Shown: positions 1 to 11,070, counted from the first letter of the stretch. The stretch is 64,000 nt of DNA from Blastocystis hominis (GCF_000151665.1 NW_013171815.1:757153-821152), one strand, 5' to 3'. The notes: generated by a model not told the origin, from the letters alone. Program-made: numbers and translations.

Positions 1-241
1 GGTTCCTATTTTGGCGGAATTGTGTTTCTAGGGTAATCTAGGCTCTGGATCTGTAATCTAGATATGGATTTATCATAATAGGGAATGGACTGAGTCTTTT
101 ACTTTCGGTATTAATTAACCCTATAAAGCAGGAGTTTTCTTCCTTTATCGAAGTTGCAGATATCGGGTAGTAGACTGCTAGTAGAATTCAAATTCTAGCG
201 CCATAGTGTTCACAGTAGGCGCCTTACTCATCTCCATTAAC

Positions 242-546
242 ATGTCAGCCGTTTACTCTCTCCTGCTTCTCCTCACTTTGTCGGCATTTATTCTTGAGAC
301 TATCTACTCATACTACTCTTATTCCCAGATCCCAAGTATACTACAAGTCCCTGTTCATAAGTGATAGCTGGCGTTGTTTGGGGAGTAATAACAGTCCTAG
401 CTATCTACATATTTCTTGCAGAGATTGTCAACACGGTGGCCGAGAGGCATGTCATTCCTCTGGGGAACGCTCTCTTTAACTATAAAACGATGAGGTTTCA
501 AAACCCTTTCACCTTTTTCCTTCTTTGATGTAGACACAATATTTAA
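242..546 (+). CDS. Small two-segment membrane protein, unrecognised
   Basis: A short reading frame starting MSAVYSLLLLLTL joins across a 26-nt GT-AG intron (336-361) to a second hydrophobic stretch (IAGVVWGVITVLAIYIFLA) and then a polar tail containing AERHVIPLGNALFNYK. A second 39-nt intron (495-533) would give a stop at 544-546; without it the frame stops at 526-528. The protein would be about 80-100 residues with an N-terminal signal-anchor and one more membrane segment. I do not recognise the family. Seen: the frames and splice signals. Inferred: the join. Confidence 0.45.
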
Positions 547-740
547 TTTTGTGAACACATCATATGCTAATAGTGTTTTATAAATTCCAATGATGTACTT
601 GTTGTTTAGGAGCAGTATTTCTTATATATATTGTTCTAGGTGAGAAGTGGTTAAGTGTTCATTGATAATCAACAATAGGAGTTACAATAGCGACTTTATC
701 ACAGTAACACTTTCATTTTGTTCCCATTTCTGTGAATATT

Positions 741-1640
741 ATGTCGAAATTTCTCAGTTCTATCGATCAGTACATAACTGACGGATCCAAGAGTTTAAAA
801 GGACCTCAAATGGCGGCCATGGCTTCGTAGAATCTCCCTGTTTGGATATGATTCCTAGCGCTGTTATTCGTATTATCACTACAGGAGGAAGCATTATTAT
901 TGGCCTAATCCAGGGAAATGGAGGCAGCAAGTGCACATATCAGGATGTTGTGGTATGCTTGGATCCGATTGTCTTACATAGAATTTCAACGTGGAGTGCA
1001 TTGCTAGTATCTGGTATTCGCGTGCTAGTCAGCATGGCTGGAACACTTTCTTTAACATTTTGGGTTTCCTTTTTTCTGTTGTTTAAACGTAGATTGTGTT
1101 GCCATGATCCTTATGATTTGGGTTTTCGATGGATTGCGCACCATTAATAAGGACAAAGATGTCGGTACTGTGATGGTTCAGTCTATGCAACTTGCTACTA
1201 CGATCGGTGTTGTCTCCTCTCTTCTTGAGTCTGGAATTGCTAGCGCTACGAGTTGGATTGCCGGAGCTTGGGGTGGTCTGCAGGATAAGAGATGGTTTGC
1301 TGAGTAGGTCTAGTAGGAAGCTTGGATGACGTGTAGTTTGGAGATTGCCTACGTGTTCAGTCGTAACTCTTTTAGCTGGTTGTATACGATCGATGATCTG
1401 ATTATGGTGGTTCCTTATTTCTGGTCCTATATTCTCTGCCACAATAACGACCGTATTCCCGAGGGATTTGCTAGAAAGGGACTTGTGTTGGCCATTATCT
1501 CTTTCTTCTTCTTCTTCTCTGGTGTGGTGCAACTGCGCGGAGCATGGGGCATCGTCATGCTTATTGTTGCTATAATCTATATCATCTATCGTTTCATCTG
1601 GTTATTCTATGCTTTCTCTATTTTCAAAAGAATGGAATAA
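741..1640 (+). CDS. Multi-pass membrane protein, unrecognised, five exons
   Basis: Five exons join in frame through GT-AG introns of 32, 29, 29 and 33 nt (827-858, 953-981, 1064-1092, 1304-1336). The protein begins MSKFLSSIDQYITDGSKSL, has a glycine-rich hydrophobic N-terminal part, a central segment (DCVAMILMIWVFDGLR), and a hydrophobic C-terminal half with three or four likely membrane segments, ending FSIFKRME and TAA. The TGTTTGTG at 1660-1667 lies about 20 nt after the stop and matches the local polyadenylation element except for its last base. The layout loosely recalls PEX11-like peroxisomal proteins, but I cannot support that name. Phase agreement at all four junctions is the main evidence for the model. 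Confidence 0.6.
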
Positions 1641-1659
1641 ATTGAAACAATAGTGGATT

Positions 1660-1667
1660 TGTTTGTG
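1660..1667 (+). terminator. GU-rich polyadenylation element (variant)
   Basis: TGTTTGTG, one base from the consensus TGTTTGTT, sits 20 nt after the stop of the upstream membrane-protein gene. Confidence 0.5.
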
Positions 1668-1834
1668 AAACAAAAGAAGTGATGATGTGAGGAGGAGTAT
1701 TTGTTGTTGTTATGTGTGATTCAGTATTTCACTTGCTTGATGGAAGTATGGTTCATTCGTTTTTTCCATTAAATACATTCCTCCTTCATATTGATTTGTA
1801 TCTTTTGTAATGTGTATGTGCATGTATGTGTATC

Positions 1835-1842
1835 AACAAACA
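1835..1842 (-). terminator. GU-rich polyadenylation element of alanine aminotransferase
   Basis: TGTTTGTT on the minus strand. Cleavage four bases upstream would leave a 3' UTR of about 45 nt after the genomic TAA of the aminotransferase. Confidence 0.75.
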
Positions 1843-1891
1843 ATCCACGTTAATCTACAACAACAACTTTCATCCTCATCGTCCTTCTTAT

Positions 1892-3361
1892 TTATTGGTA
1901 TCTAGCCATCCACTTCTTGTGGAAGTTGTTCATTCTCTCCACGACCTGATCGATCTCGTTTTCAGGGGGCAGAATGGTGGAGCGGACATGGTAAGTTCCC
2001 TCCTCCTGTCCGAATCCACTTCCAGGCACGCACACGACTCCGGCCTCGTTGAGGAGATCCATGCAGTACATGGCATCGGCGGCTCTTCCCTGCTTCTTGG
2101 CCTCCTCGATGGCCTTGGGAGGCATGGTGAGGCGGAAGTAGGTGTAGAGAGCACCGTCCACCGACAGGCAGGACACGCCGTCCAGCTTGTTCAGAGCGGT
2201 CGACAGCTTCTTCGCGCGCACCTTCAGCGACTCCAGAATGCCGTTCTTCTCCTTCTGGAAGAGCTCGTAGGAGGCATCACCGGGCTTGGGCGGGTTGATC
2301 ATCACGTCCATAGTGTACTGGCCGTCCACGTTCGAGCAGCAGCAGATCGACAGCAGCTTGTACAGCTCGGCGCGCACGTCATCGGGGAAGTTCACCAGCT
2401 CCACGTAGCCACCGCGGCGTCCGCACTCACCCCAGTATCCCTTCGAGGTCGAGTGGAAGGACATCATCTGGCAGTTCAGACCCAGCTCGCACATCACCTT
2501 CTTGAAGGAGATGAACTTGTCGCCAGGGCGGTAGATGTTCTCCTGGTACACCTCATCGGCCATGATCACGATGTTCTCGCGCGCGCAGATCTTGCAAATG
2601 TCCTCGATGTTCTCGCGAGTGAAGCACTTGCCGGTCGGGTTGCCCGGGTTCACCGCAGCGATCGCCTTCACCGTCAGACCCTTCGCGCGGGCGCTCTTGA
2701 TCGACTTCTCAATGTCGGCGGGGTCCAGAGCCCAGTCGTTCTTCTCGTTCAGATAGTAGGGCTCGTACTGGCCTCCGAACACGTGGATCGAAGCAGAGTA
2801 CAGAGGGTACTGGGGAATGGGAATCAGAATGCAATCCGTAGGCTTGTCAATCAGCAGCTTCAGGCAGTCCTGAATACCCTGGGAAGCACCGTTCGTCAGG
2901 AAAATGTTCTTGGGATCAGCGGGGAAACCGTCACGCTTCGTAATGTAAGCAGCCACATCCTCCAGAACCTTACCCACTCCAGCAGTCTGCGAGTAGGCAC
3001 CCGAACCACCGGGGTTGGCAGCCAGCAGCTCCTTGGCTCTCTGGATGGCATCGGGGTGGAACATCTCAGGATGCTTCTCAGCAACCTCGGGCCAGGAGGT
3101 GATGCACAGCACCTCACGCAGGAAGGTGATGGGCTTCTGGCAAATAGCCTGAGGATTACCGACGTTGCAGTAAAGCAGAGAATCGAAGGGGAACTTCTTG
3201 CCCTTCTTCATCTCGGCGTCAATCTCATTAGCGCGAATCACAACCTCTCCACGGACAGCATAGTCAGCAGTGCGAATGTGCTGGTTGATGTTGTCAATAG
3301 TAATGCGGGAGGAGAAAGATCTCAGAGTAGGAAGACTGAATCTGTTTACAATGCGCAGCAT
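1892..3361 (-). CDS. Alanine aminotransferase, probably mitochondrial
   Basis: An uninterrupted 489-residue frame, the usual length for eukaryotic alanine transaminases. The enzyme interconverts alanine plus 2-oxoglutarate and pyruvate plus glutamate using PLP. Visible landmarks are NVGNPQA near the N-terminus, LTNGASQGIQ, NPGNPTGKCF, the aspartate region MADEVYQENIY, and the Schiff-base lysine motif SFHSTSKGYWGECGRRGG. The first 20 residues (MLRIVNRFSLPTLRSFSS) are basic, hydroxylated and free of acids, like a mitochondrial targeting peptide, which fits a mitochondrion-related organelle. The gene has no intron and strongly biased, GC-ending codons unlike its AT-rich neighbours, which suggests high expression. 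That bias also creates a long antisense shadow frame. Confidence 0.96.
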   Translation of the reverse strand: MLRIVNRFSLPTLRSFSSRITIDNINQHIRTADYAVRGEVVIRANEIDAEMKKGKKFPFDSLLYCNVGNPQAICQKPITFLREVLCITSWPEVAEKHPEMFHPDAIQRAKELLAANPGGSGAYSQTAGVGKVLEDVAAYITKRDGFPADPKNIFLTNGASQGIQDCLKLLIDKPTDCILIPIPQYPLYSASIHVFGGQYEPYYLNEKNDWALDPADIEKSIKSARAKGLTVKAIAAVNPGNPTGKCFTRENIEDICKICARENIVIMADEVYQENIYRPGDKFISFKKVMCELGLNCQMMSFHSTSKGYWGECGRRGGYVELVNFPDDVRAELYKLLSICCCSNVDGQYTMDVMINPPKPGDASYELFQKEKNGILESLKVRAKKLSTALNKLDGVSCLSVDGALYTYFRLTMPPKAIEEAKKQGRAADAMYCMDLLNEAGVVCVPGSGFGQEEGTYHVRSTILPPENEIDQVVERMNNFHKKWMARYQ

Positions 3362-3394
3362 CTGATAGTTTTCAAGGTAAATTATGAAATGAAT

Positions 3395-4494
3395 CTAAAA
3401 CTTCTCCATTTCTCGTTTCCCCTTTCCACGATTCACCGCGGAAAAAGCACACAATGATAAACAGACTGTATACGAACAAAAAGAAGAGTATTTTCTCTCT
3501 TTAATAAAGTTGACAAGGGCCTTCCAAGAATCAGTGATAGCACGTTGTGATTTGAGTACGCAAATACAAGACACAACCTTTCCTCTCTTGAAGATGCGAG
3601 CTAATTTCTTTTTATTGAAGCATTGGAGGAGTAGAGTTCCGTACTGCTTACATTCCCTCACGAAGGTGTTGATCATCGAATTGGTATATCCGTCTTCCGT
3701 CATATCAATAATATCTTCCGCGATACACATAAACCTTTTCGTAATAGAACGCAAGTTAAAGCGACAGCACTTTATTATGACGTACGTAATGGAGAGACTC
3801 ATGAAGACCTGTAATGATAAAGCGGTCCCTTTTTGCTTTTTCCACGTCCCGTAAATAGAGGGTCTTCGATACTTTCACAACGTTTTTCAGATAATCTAAT
3901 ATTAAAGTCCGAAGAGCGGTCTGAAATGAATCACATAAACGACTCCTACATCATCCTGAGCTACGACAATATCAGGAACAACAATGGTAGGAAACACTTC
4001 GAGAGATTGATCCTCCTGGCTCGCATTATCCCCTAGTTGGTTTTCTATGTATCTAGTTGGTCAGGAAACAAAGCAAATACTACTCATCGATCTTTCGTTT
4101 AACTGTAGTTTTCTTATGAGACTTTGGAATCACTTCCGGGAGTGGTTCTGTGACGGAACTCTTTTCAAGACTCTTTTCAGGAACTCGGATTAGCCCGTCT
4201 ATCTGATTGTAAACTAATTTCGTGCCTCCTTGGTGTGTGAGACTATTTATTGCCTTTTTGTTTCCTCCTTTTGCTTCTGACTTTCCTATTTCACAATGAA
4301 GGTCTATTATGCGAACCTTTTTTGTTATGTATATCATTTTCAATAATGCTTCCTAAATCGAGCTGAACAGGCTTTCCAAATAATAAATCTAAAATTAATG
4401 GAAGGAAAAAGTAGTAACCTCGATCGGCTGGAGAACGACGCCTTCTTTTATGATGTTCGTTCCCACACTGGACGCACCGTGTTCGGAAATCCAT
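3395..4494 (-). CDS. Uncharacterised multi-exon protein with N-terminal CxxC motif
   Basis: Minus-strand exons can be chained with introns of about 29-37 nt. The start MDFRTRCVQCGNEHHKRRRR carries a Cys-x2-Cys pair and a basic patch. A lysine-rich middle (KKTTVKRKIDE) follows, joined by a 31-nt intron to a C-terminal half containing TALRTLILDYLKNVVKVSK and AEDIIDMTEDGYTNSMINTF. One stop at 4080-4082 would end the protein early if that intron were not used. The last exon is open to 3395, but its true end is unclear because no exact polyadenylation element was found. I do not recognise the family. The single CxxC could bind zinc with ligands I cannot place. Confidence 0.4.
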
Positions 4495-4561
4495 TTGTAG
4501 CAAAATATATATTTTTAAATATAAAACAAAGTACAGACTATTACTATTAGTATTACTATTA

Positions 4562-5028
4562 TTATGATTCCTCATCAAGCATTTTGGATATGAACAGTGT
4601 GGTATCTGTATCTCGATAATCGTCTTGTATCTTTTCTACTAGATTGCGAAACTGAACTGCTTTCGGATACTTATTCAGGTCACTCAAAGGAGGAATGAGT
4701 TCCAGGATGTTGCTTAGTCTCTCTAGGATGGCGAGTATTTGCTCCTTTGAGACAAAAAAAGGACCCTTCAGAATACAATCGCAAGCTATGATAACGGAAA
4801 TGAGCTTTTCCATTTCCTCATCATTTGTTTCATCGATTGATGTAATTTCAAGAGAATGAATGGCTTTACGAATGATTACCTGCTCGTCTTCTTCAAAGAG
4901 TGTTCTACTGTTTTAGGAATACAGCACAAGTGATACGAGCAATACTGATTCTTTGTCCGTGACATTTCTTTATCGTAGCGCACCTTCACTTGCTTTCGAA
5001 GTTCAGGAATTTTAAGACTACCCTTTCG
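4562..5028 (-). CDS. Uncharacterised protein, 5' end unresolved
   Basis: The last exon reads EMEKLISVIIACDCILKGPF ... SKMLDEES and stop at 4562-4564. A 29-nt GT-AG intron links it in frame to an upstream exon containing RYDKEMSRTKNQYCSYHLCC, which has several cysteines and a histidine. No start codon could be fixed upstream. The helical acidic C-terminal part has no motif I can name. It lies head-to-tail with the preceding gene and divergent from the gene starting at 5083. Confidence 0.35.
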
Positions 5029-5082
5029 TTAAGAATGAATTGAAAATGAATTGATAAATAAAGGAAAGTGAAAGAAGGAACA

Positions 5083-5549
5083 ATGCCTTTTCGCAACAGG
5101 GGTGGAATTCAGGCTTATCAACGAAAGCATTATATTTTACCAACAAAGAAGTTAAGAATTTTCAGGTAAAACGCTATTCCTTATTTAGTCAAAAAATGCC
5201 TTATTCATCCAGTAAATCTAAGCAGACAGCAAAGAAAGAGGAGGTAATGGATGTTGGGACTTCTGGCTAACGAATAGACTGCGCTCCCCCCAATATCGGA
5301 AATTACCTCGCCGATGGGTATTTTTAGGATTCGTTGTTGCTATTAGTAGGTTCAATATTCTTGCGAAAGAAAATCGATACTCAAAAAGAAGTGTCCAACG
5401 AATCGTCCAATTCTTGTGGTAGATATGGAGACGATTATGCAGGTGATAATTTCTATCTATTCAGTCCACCGGATTTCACTCTCGTAGGTGTTGTCATCTT
5501 CAGCTGAAATCATAGGATGAAAGAGTCGGAAAAGGTAGTCCCAATTAGA
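5083..5549 (+). CDS. Hypothetical protein, several short introns
   Basis: ATG at 5083 opens a frame beginning MPFRNRGGIQAYQRKHYI. It continues through candidate introns of 23, 34, 29 and 32 nt to a stop at 5547-5549. An alternative final intron at 5536-5569 would read on into a strongly hydrophobic stretch (ALGFVLFFVYFVLFLSARAL) and end at 5765. The N-terminal half is basic and serine-rich. No family was recognised, and the exon chain is weak because one intron would be unusually short. Confidence 0.3.
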
Positions 5550-5765
5550 ATGACCGCTACATTGGAAGTATATGGCTGGTTTCATGCTTTGGGTTTTGTA
5601 TTGTTCTTTGTGTATTTTGTACTGTTTCTTTCAGCACGTGCGCTGTTCATATTTTACTGGTATCATTTATGCTTTCTAAAATATTCACATTCTTTTGGCA
5701 AAAACCTTTCTTTGGAACGAAGAGGAGGAAATATGTACGAATATCGAAATATGTCCATTTGTTAA

Positions 5766-5796
<31 letters not shown>

Positions 5797-5813
5797 GTAA
5801 TATTATTATTATT
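5766..5813. repeat. (AAT)n/(ATT)n microsatellite, self-complementary
   Basis: An AAT run is followed directly by an ATT run, so the transcript could fold on itself. It lies between the hypothetical gene and the Rab-like gene. Confidence 0.9.
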
Positions 5814-5841
5814 GCGTTTTTTTATTCATTTTTTTCGTACA

Positions 5842-6708
5842 ATGGACTATACCTACAAAATTGGCTTGATAGGACTTGAGGGTAGGGGCTCGGCAGTGCA
5901 TGCTGATATAGGAACTGGTAAAACATCAATTGTGTTACGACTAATGGATGACTACTTTAGCCGAAGTTTTAAGCCATCGAATGGCGTGTTTCGTACAGAG
6001 TATAAATTGTAGGCAATTACTTTCCGTTCTCATAATAGAACTTTCGGAAAGAAACATGTTACGCTATGCATAAACGATTTTCCTGGTTTGTAGTTTCGGT
6101 GTGTTGTAAGATGTAGGCGACTATAGTACTTCAGATCAGGTTGGTACTGAAAGTACCTTTTTTCCTAGTTAAATGATCTTCTAAAATCGCTTGATGCGAT
6201 CCTTATTATTTCAAATAATAATTATCAGAGTTCGTCGGTAACTGAAGGAATTAGCAAGCTTATTGATAGTACGTGTTTTTGAATTTTTTTATTGAAAGAT
6301 ATCCGTCAGATGTTTGCGTTTAAGAGTCTATCTGAAGGGGAAGTCTGATTTGTAGATCCGTACATCGCTCTCGTGAGCAATTTATTCATATCAGAGGAAC
6401 AGGACAGCGCATTCGATTCTCGTCCTCATTCTCCGATTGTTTCGTTGGAAAACAGTCAAAAAACACGAGATACAGAAACCAGTTCCCTGCCTCCCGATTT
6501 GACGGTAGAAGAGGAGGCAACGAAAGAGCTTGCTTGGAACAACCACATTGGATTCTATCGTGTTTCAGCATATACAGGGGCAGGGATTCTTCCCATGTTT
6601 GAGGATATCGCCCGACTTTTGATGGATGAGAAAGATGAACGGGTAGACAAGAGCGACGAAAAAGTGGTTCGCGCCAAAGAGCATAAAGGGTTTTGTTGTG
6701 TATGTTAA
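5842..6708 (+). CDS. Atypical Rab-like small GTPase with C-terminal CCVC
   Basis: At least six short introns (29-30 nt) join exons that read as a Ras-superfamily fold. The P-loop is GLEGTGKTS. The expected switch II DTAGQE is replaced by INDFPGDY, the NKxD guanine motif by VSNLF, and SAK by SAY in FYRVSAYTGAGILPMFEDIA. An acidic insert (about 50 residues, SEEQDSAFDSRP ...) lies between the last two motifs. The C-terminus GFCCVC has a cysteine pattern compatible with Rab double prenylation. The fold and the tail say Rab-like, while the missing guanine-specificity and catalytic motifs make normal GTP cycling doubtful. The start is the first ATG after the microsatellite. Confidence 0.7.
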
Positions 6709-6776
6709 CGCATTTTGTACCTTATTTGATGTTGCTGCACTTTTGTTGTAATTCTATTCTCATTTTTGTTTTAACA

Positions 6777-8221
6777 ATGGCAGAAAACGAAACATCCGAT
6801 TCGCTTCGTGTGAAAGGGAATGAATACTATCGTAAGAAGGATTATGAGAACGCAATCGACTTCTATACCAAGAGTCTGAATATCGAGAAGACAGCTGCAT
6901 GGTATGAATCAAGATAATATAACCTCATGTTTCCAGCTACTCAAATCGTGCTCTCTGCTACATCCAACTAAAACACTTTGGAAATGCGGAGGCAGATGCA
7001 ACAGCTGCCTTGCAATGCGATCCGCTATTTGTGAAGGCTTGGCTACGTAGAGGAATTAGTAGATTGCAGAAAAAGTTGTATCAGAAAGCGTATTATGACT
7101 TGCTGCGTGTATGCGCAATAGCGCTAGCTCATGTGTAGGCGGATGAGCTGAGTCCTGGAAATAATGATATCTTGAAACAGCTGGATGTGTGCAAAAATGA
7201 GAAGAACGTTCGGCAAGATACCGTAAATGATTATATTCAATTTATGCTTGAGGAAATGCAAAAAGGCTTTGATGAAGGTACTTTTCTTATTTGTTTCTAC
7301 CATTCGTTCTAGGCAATTCCAATGAAGCTGTTAGTTACATTCAAGATATTCTGGAATTCCGCCCTTCGGATATTTCCGCCTTGGATGGAGTTGCAACCTT
7401 GTTAGAAAAGCAAAAGGCGTGGAAAGAGGCCATTCCTTTGTTAGAGAAGTTATTCAAGCTGACAAAGGATGGAGACGACTTGGACCGATCCTGCCAGTTT
7501 ATGTTGCGTCGCGTCCACGCAAACATCGAATTGGTAAGGACTGGTGCGTTGCTGTGATGAGGTAGGGCGAGTACAAGGCTGCTCAAATCGGTATTACCTA
7601 CTTCAACAGTCACGTTCGTCCCGAGAAACGGCAGCTGGATCTTGCGAAGCGTATTGACAATTTGCTTCTGAATCCTGCAAGCAACGTGGATCGAGCTCTA
7701 TCGATTGTTACCGAAAAGCTAGACGTCCCCGAAGTCCCGAAAACGATGTATGAACTGACCTTCCAACTGCAAAAGCTGAAAGACCAGGATCTCCTTGTCC
7801 AGAGATATCTACTTGTATTTGGGATTGTTTGCTGGTATCTAATGTGCAGAGCATTCCGCCGGAGCATATCGCTTCGTTGTTGCTGAATGAATCGGTGAAG
7901 GAAGCGGAACCATATGAGCTGATTGTCCATAACCTTACAAAGATCTTGCGGTTCCTTCCTTGCTCTGCTCTCTAATCACGTAGAAAGAACGTTTCTCATT
8001 GCTATTGGGCGATAGACTGCTTGCGAGCTCTTCGTGTGAATAACGCTTCTTTTGAGTTTGTGAAATTGCTGTTCTCGTCCGAGATGTTCGAGGATCTGAA
8101 AAAGATGAAGAACCTTTTGGAAGAGACTGGCAAAGTTTCGAAGGAACTGTTGGTTGAATTTGACGATTATTTGGATTTCTCTCTTTGTTATTACACATTT
8201 TCCAAGATTCATCCTTATTAA
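6777..8221 (+). CDS. TPR-repeat protein, UNC45/co-chaperone-like
   Basis: The N-terminus (LRVKGNEYYRKKDYENAIDF, then YSNRALCYIQLKHFGNAEAD) contains about three tetratricopeptide repeats of the type that binds Hsp90/Hsp70 tails. It is followed by a longer helical region with further TPR-like helices (YIQDILEFRPSDISALDG) and an alpha-helical C-terminal part ending FSKIHPY. Six GT-AG introns of 30-36 nt join in phase. The layout, TPR first and helical repeats after, resembles UNC45-type co-chaperones, but I cannot see decisive UCS-domain residues. Function in protein folding is an inference from the TPR type. Confidence 0.6.
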
Positions 8222-8546
8222 TGCAATTAATCTATATTAATTGCAAATGATTATTGGAACCTATTAATTATTCGCAATTAATGAGATTTGGAACTTCGCA
8301 TTTATTAATTCTACATATTTAATTCTTCAGTCAATTTTCTTATTTCTTTTTATTCTCTATTTTCAGAATCACATTCAGATCTTAATAATTATGCATATTG
8401 AACCGCATTATTCACAAATTTCTGAATTCTATTAATTTCATTATTTGTTTGCAATTAATAATCAATCTGATATTGATCTCCATTAATTCGTGTGTATTAT
8501 AACAAAAATTAGATACTACAAGCTCTATCTACTTAAAATGGCATTT
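8222..8546. other. AT-rich intergenic stretch
   Basis: Very AT-rich, with many copies of ATTAAT/AATTAAT. Between convergent genes (TPR protein on plus, SDR on minus). No gene and no exact TGTTTGTT element seen. Confidence 0.6.
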
Positions 8547-9712
8547 TCAATTCTGCTTCTTCTCACGTCCGGTGAACGTGTTCATCGAACTACACACATG
8601 AACAGTCCCAGAAACCACTCACTCCAAAACGCCGAGGATCTTGAAAGCATGAAGAACCCATTGGTAGGGAAGGATAGAGCGGACAAGTGACGGTGAAGGA
8701 ATTCATTAACGAAGTGGCACAACGTTTGTTGTCGTCTTTCAAAGGATATTGTAAACCACACGACCCAAAATCGGAGGACAGGTTACAAAGTGTTCTCCGT
8801 ACTCGATTGCATGCATCATCTTATCGACCACATAGCGAGGAGTCAGCAAGGGAAGCATTCCGGGATTCACACCAGCAAACATTCCAGTATCAATGTAATA
8901 TGGGCAGATAACTGTGCAATGAACTCCTGTCTTGCCCTCGTTGTAGACTTGGCCACTCAGAGACTCCATCAAACCGACCACAGCAAATTTGGAGGCACAA
9001 TAATCGTTCAGATTCGCAGTACCCACCATGCCGGCCATCGAGGCTACAGCAACCACACTTCCTCGATTTCTAACGATTATTTATATAGTCCAAAGATATT
9101 CACCTCTCCATCATGGCTGGCACGAATTCCCGAATCGTCCAGAAATGAGAAGTCGTGTTCACATCCATAATTCGCTGAATCGACGCCTCGTTGTTGTTGA
9201 ACAGCGACTTTCCGGTTACAATTCCAGCTAGTGAGTGAATCAGAGGAGTGGCAGCAATCCTACCATTGTTCACCAGAACATCGATATCCCCCACTTCCTT
9301 CTTCACCTTACCAGCGACCTCCCTAACGATAAAACTTCAAATGGTAGTGGCTTTACTTGATGTTTTCGCGGTCGCTTAGATCCACCGTGTAGCTATAGAC
9401 CGAAGCATCACTACACATCAATGAGAAGCACCGTAACAAACGGCTGAATTTGCTTCAACTCCTTCTCCGTGTCCTGCAACATCGATTTGTTGATATCCCA
9501 GAGGATTACGACAGCCCCCTATAATCAAATCGAGTACGTACAGATACCTTCTTCACCATATCTTGTGCAAGCATACGGCCGATTCCACTGGCTGCGCCAG
9601 TAATCAGCACCTTCTGACCACGCAGATCAATCACTTTTCGTTTCATCAACCGTCGAAGCAACAACAGAAATACAATAGCAAAGCCCCAGTAAAACGCTGT
9701 AGAAGTCTCCAT
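8547..9712 (-). CDS. SDR-family dehydrogenase (SDR16C/17-beta-HSD11-like), membrane-anchored
   Basis: Starts METSTAFYWGFAIVFLLLLR, an N-terminal membrane anchor typical of retinol or hydroxysteroid dehydrogenases of the SDR16C group. The cofactor motif TGAASGIGR, LVNNAGI (formed across a 36-nt intron), and the active-site pair VASMAG ... YCASK are all present. Introns of 29, 31, 34, 36 and 35 nt join in phase. The C-terminal LPYQWVLHAFKILGVLDSMN matches the family's tail and is itself split by a 32-nt intron. Between CPPILGRVVYNI and that tail there are three in-frame stops (the first at 8739-8741) and no AG acceptor to remove them, so the gene is either disrupted, mis-sequenced or spliced unusually there. 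Confidence 0.8.
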
Positions 9713-10018
9713 TCTATAAAATAATGTAATATGATGTAAGAATTAGACAAAGTGACGTAAGGACCATCCTCCAATCAAATTCAAATCAATTGATTATCTT
9801 TTCACTCCTGTAGAACACCCAGAACCGACACGTTCCTTATGCACAGTACTCTTGTATGAGAGTGATACGCAAAGTTCTGTGTGCGACATCTCAAGGAGGG
9901 GCAATCTTAGTTTGTCAATATCTGTGTTTCCACACTTTTTCTTTTTTACCGTTAACACATACGAACCTTGCTTATTTTTATAAAATTGTAAAATTGCTGC
10001 TTCTCTAAAGGTACAAAC

Positions 10019-11070
10019 ATGAAAGGTCTTCTTCTTGCGCTACTTGTATTTTCTTTGATCGCATCAGCCTCGATCATTCGTGCTGATATTGAAACTATCG
10101 AAAAACGCTTTCGTCTGTCTTTTTCTGAAGATGAAAGAAAGTACGTAAGATCGTGGTTTTGCATGTAACGCCTAGATATCGGAGTCTCGTGCTTAAGGAA
10201 AACTTAAAATACATCAATTATGTAAACTCCCAAAATTTGACCTACGAGCTCGGAATCACTCCGTTTGTATACCTGACGAATGAAGAATTTGCTAGAATGC
10301 ACATGTATCGCGGCTTTAGGTTCAATTCATCAAGTGAACAGACACAGTCCTATTCGGTGAAACATCTGAACATAGACGCTATTGACTGGAGAATAAAGGG
10401 AGTTGTTTCTCCCGTGCAAAACCAGTTGACTTGTGGTTGTTGCTATGCTTTCGCAGCTACCGAATTAGTCGCTATTGCTCATCGCCTTCAAGGGCTGGAT
10501 GCTCCGGTTCTCTCTTCCCAGCAAGTGCTGGACTGTAGTCGAGAGTATGGCAACAGTGGATGTAATGGGGGGACTCTTGGAGCGAGCTTGCTCTATATCA
10601 AGGAGAACGGAGTCGTAGCGGAAAGTGCTTATCCTTATGTGGGGAAGGAGGAATCTTGTCAGGTTCCTGCAAGTGACCTTTACACTCTTAAGGAATGGAA
10701 GCAGTTACAATACACGGATGAGGATACAATAAAGGAACTGGTCAGCAGTCGACCTGTATCCGTAGGAATTGCTTCTAGCTGGTCCAATCTCCAGGTAGAC
10801 TTGTTCATCCAACGTCGTTATTACATATAGCATTATCGGAAAGGTGTATTAACTGGAAATTGCACCGGAAATGTGGATCATGTTATGATTATTGTTGGGT
10901 TCGATAGTATGTTCTGTTCTCAAAGCAATGAAAGAATCGAGTATTGGATACTGAAGAATAGCTGGGGTGCTGACTGGGGAGAGAATGGGTATGTTCGGAT
11001 GGAACGCAACATAGGTACTCAGGGAATGTGTCAGCTCACCAGCATCGTGCACCGTGTTACTGAAGTATAA
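10019..11070 (+). CDS. Papain-family cysteine protease (cathepsin-like)
   Basis: A signal peptide (MKGLLLALLVFSLIASA) and a short pro-region are followed by a mature domain starting near IDWRIKGVVSPVQNQ. The catalytic cysteine lies in TCGCCYAFAATE, the histidine in VDHVMIIVGF, and the asparagine in LKNSWGADWGENGY. Two introns (10141-10175 and 10795-10830) join in phase. Two features are odd: the usual CGSCWAF reads CGCCYAF, and there is a short cysteine-containing insert (SMFCSQSNER) after the catalytic histidine. Probably a lysosomal or secreted protease. Confidence 0.93.

Noticed and set aside
1826-3457. 543-codon open frame antisense to alanine aminotransferase
   Set aside because: It mirrors a highly biased coding exon; its protein has no recognisable domain and is rich in leucine, valine and histidine, as expected of a shadow frame.
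8687-8911. Plus-strand frame MTVKEFINEVAQRLL as a gene
   Set aside because: It is antisense to conserved SDR coding sequence and has no splice or polyadenylation support.
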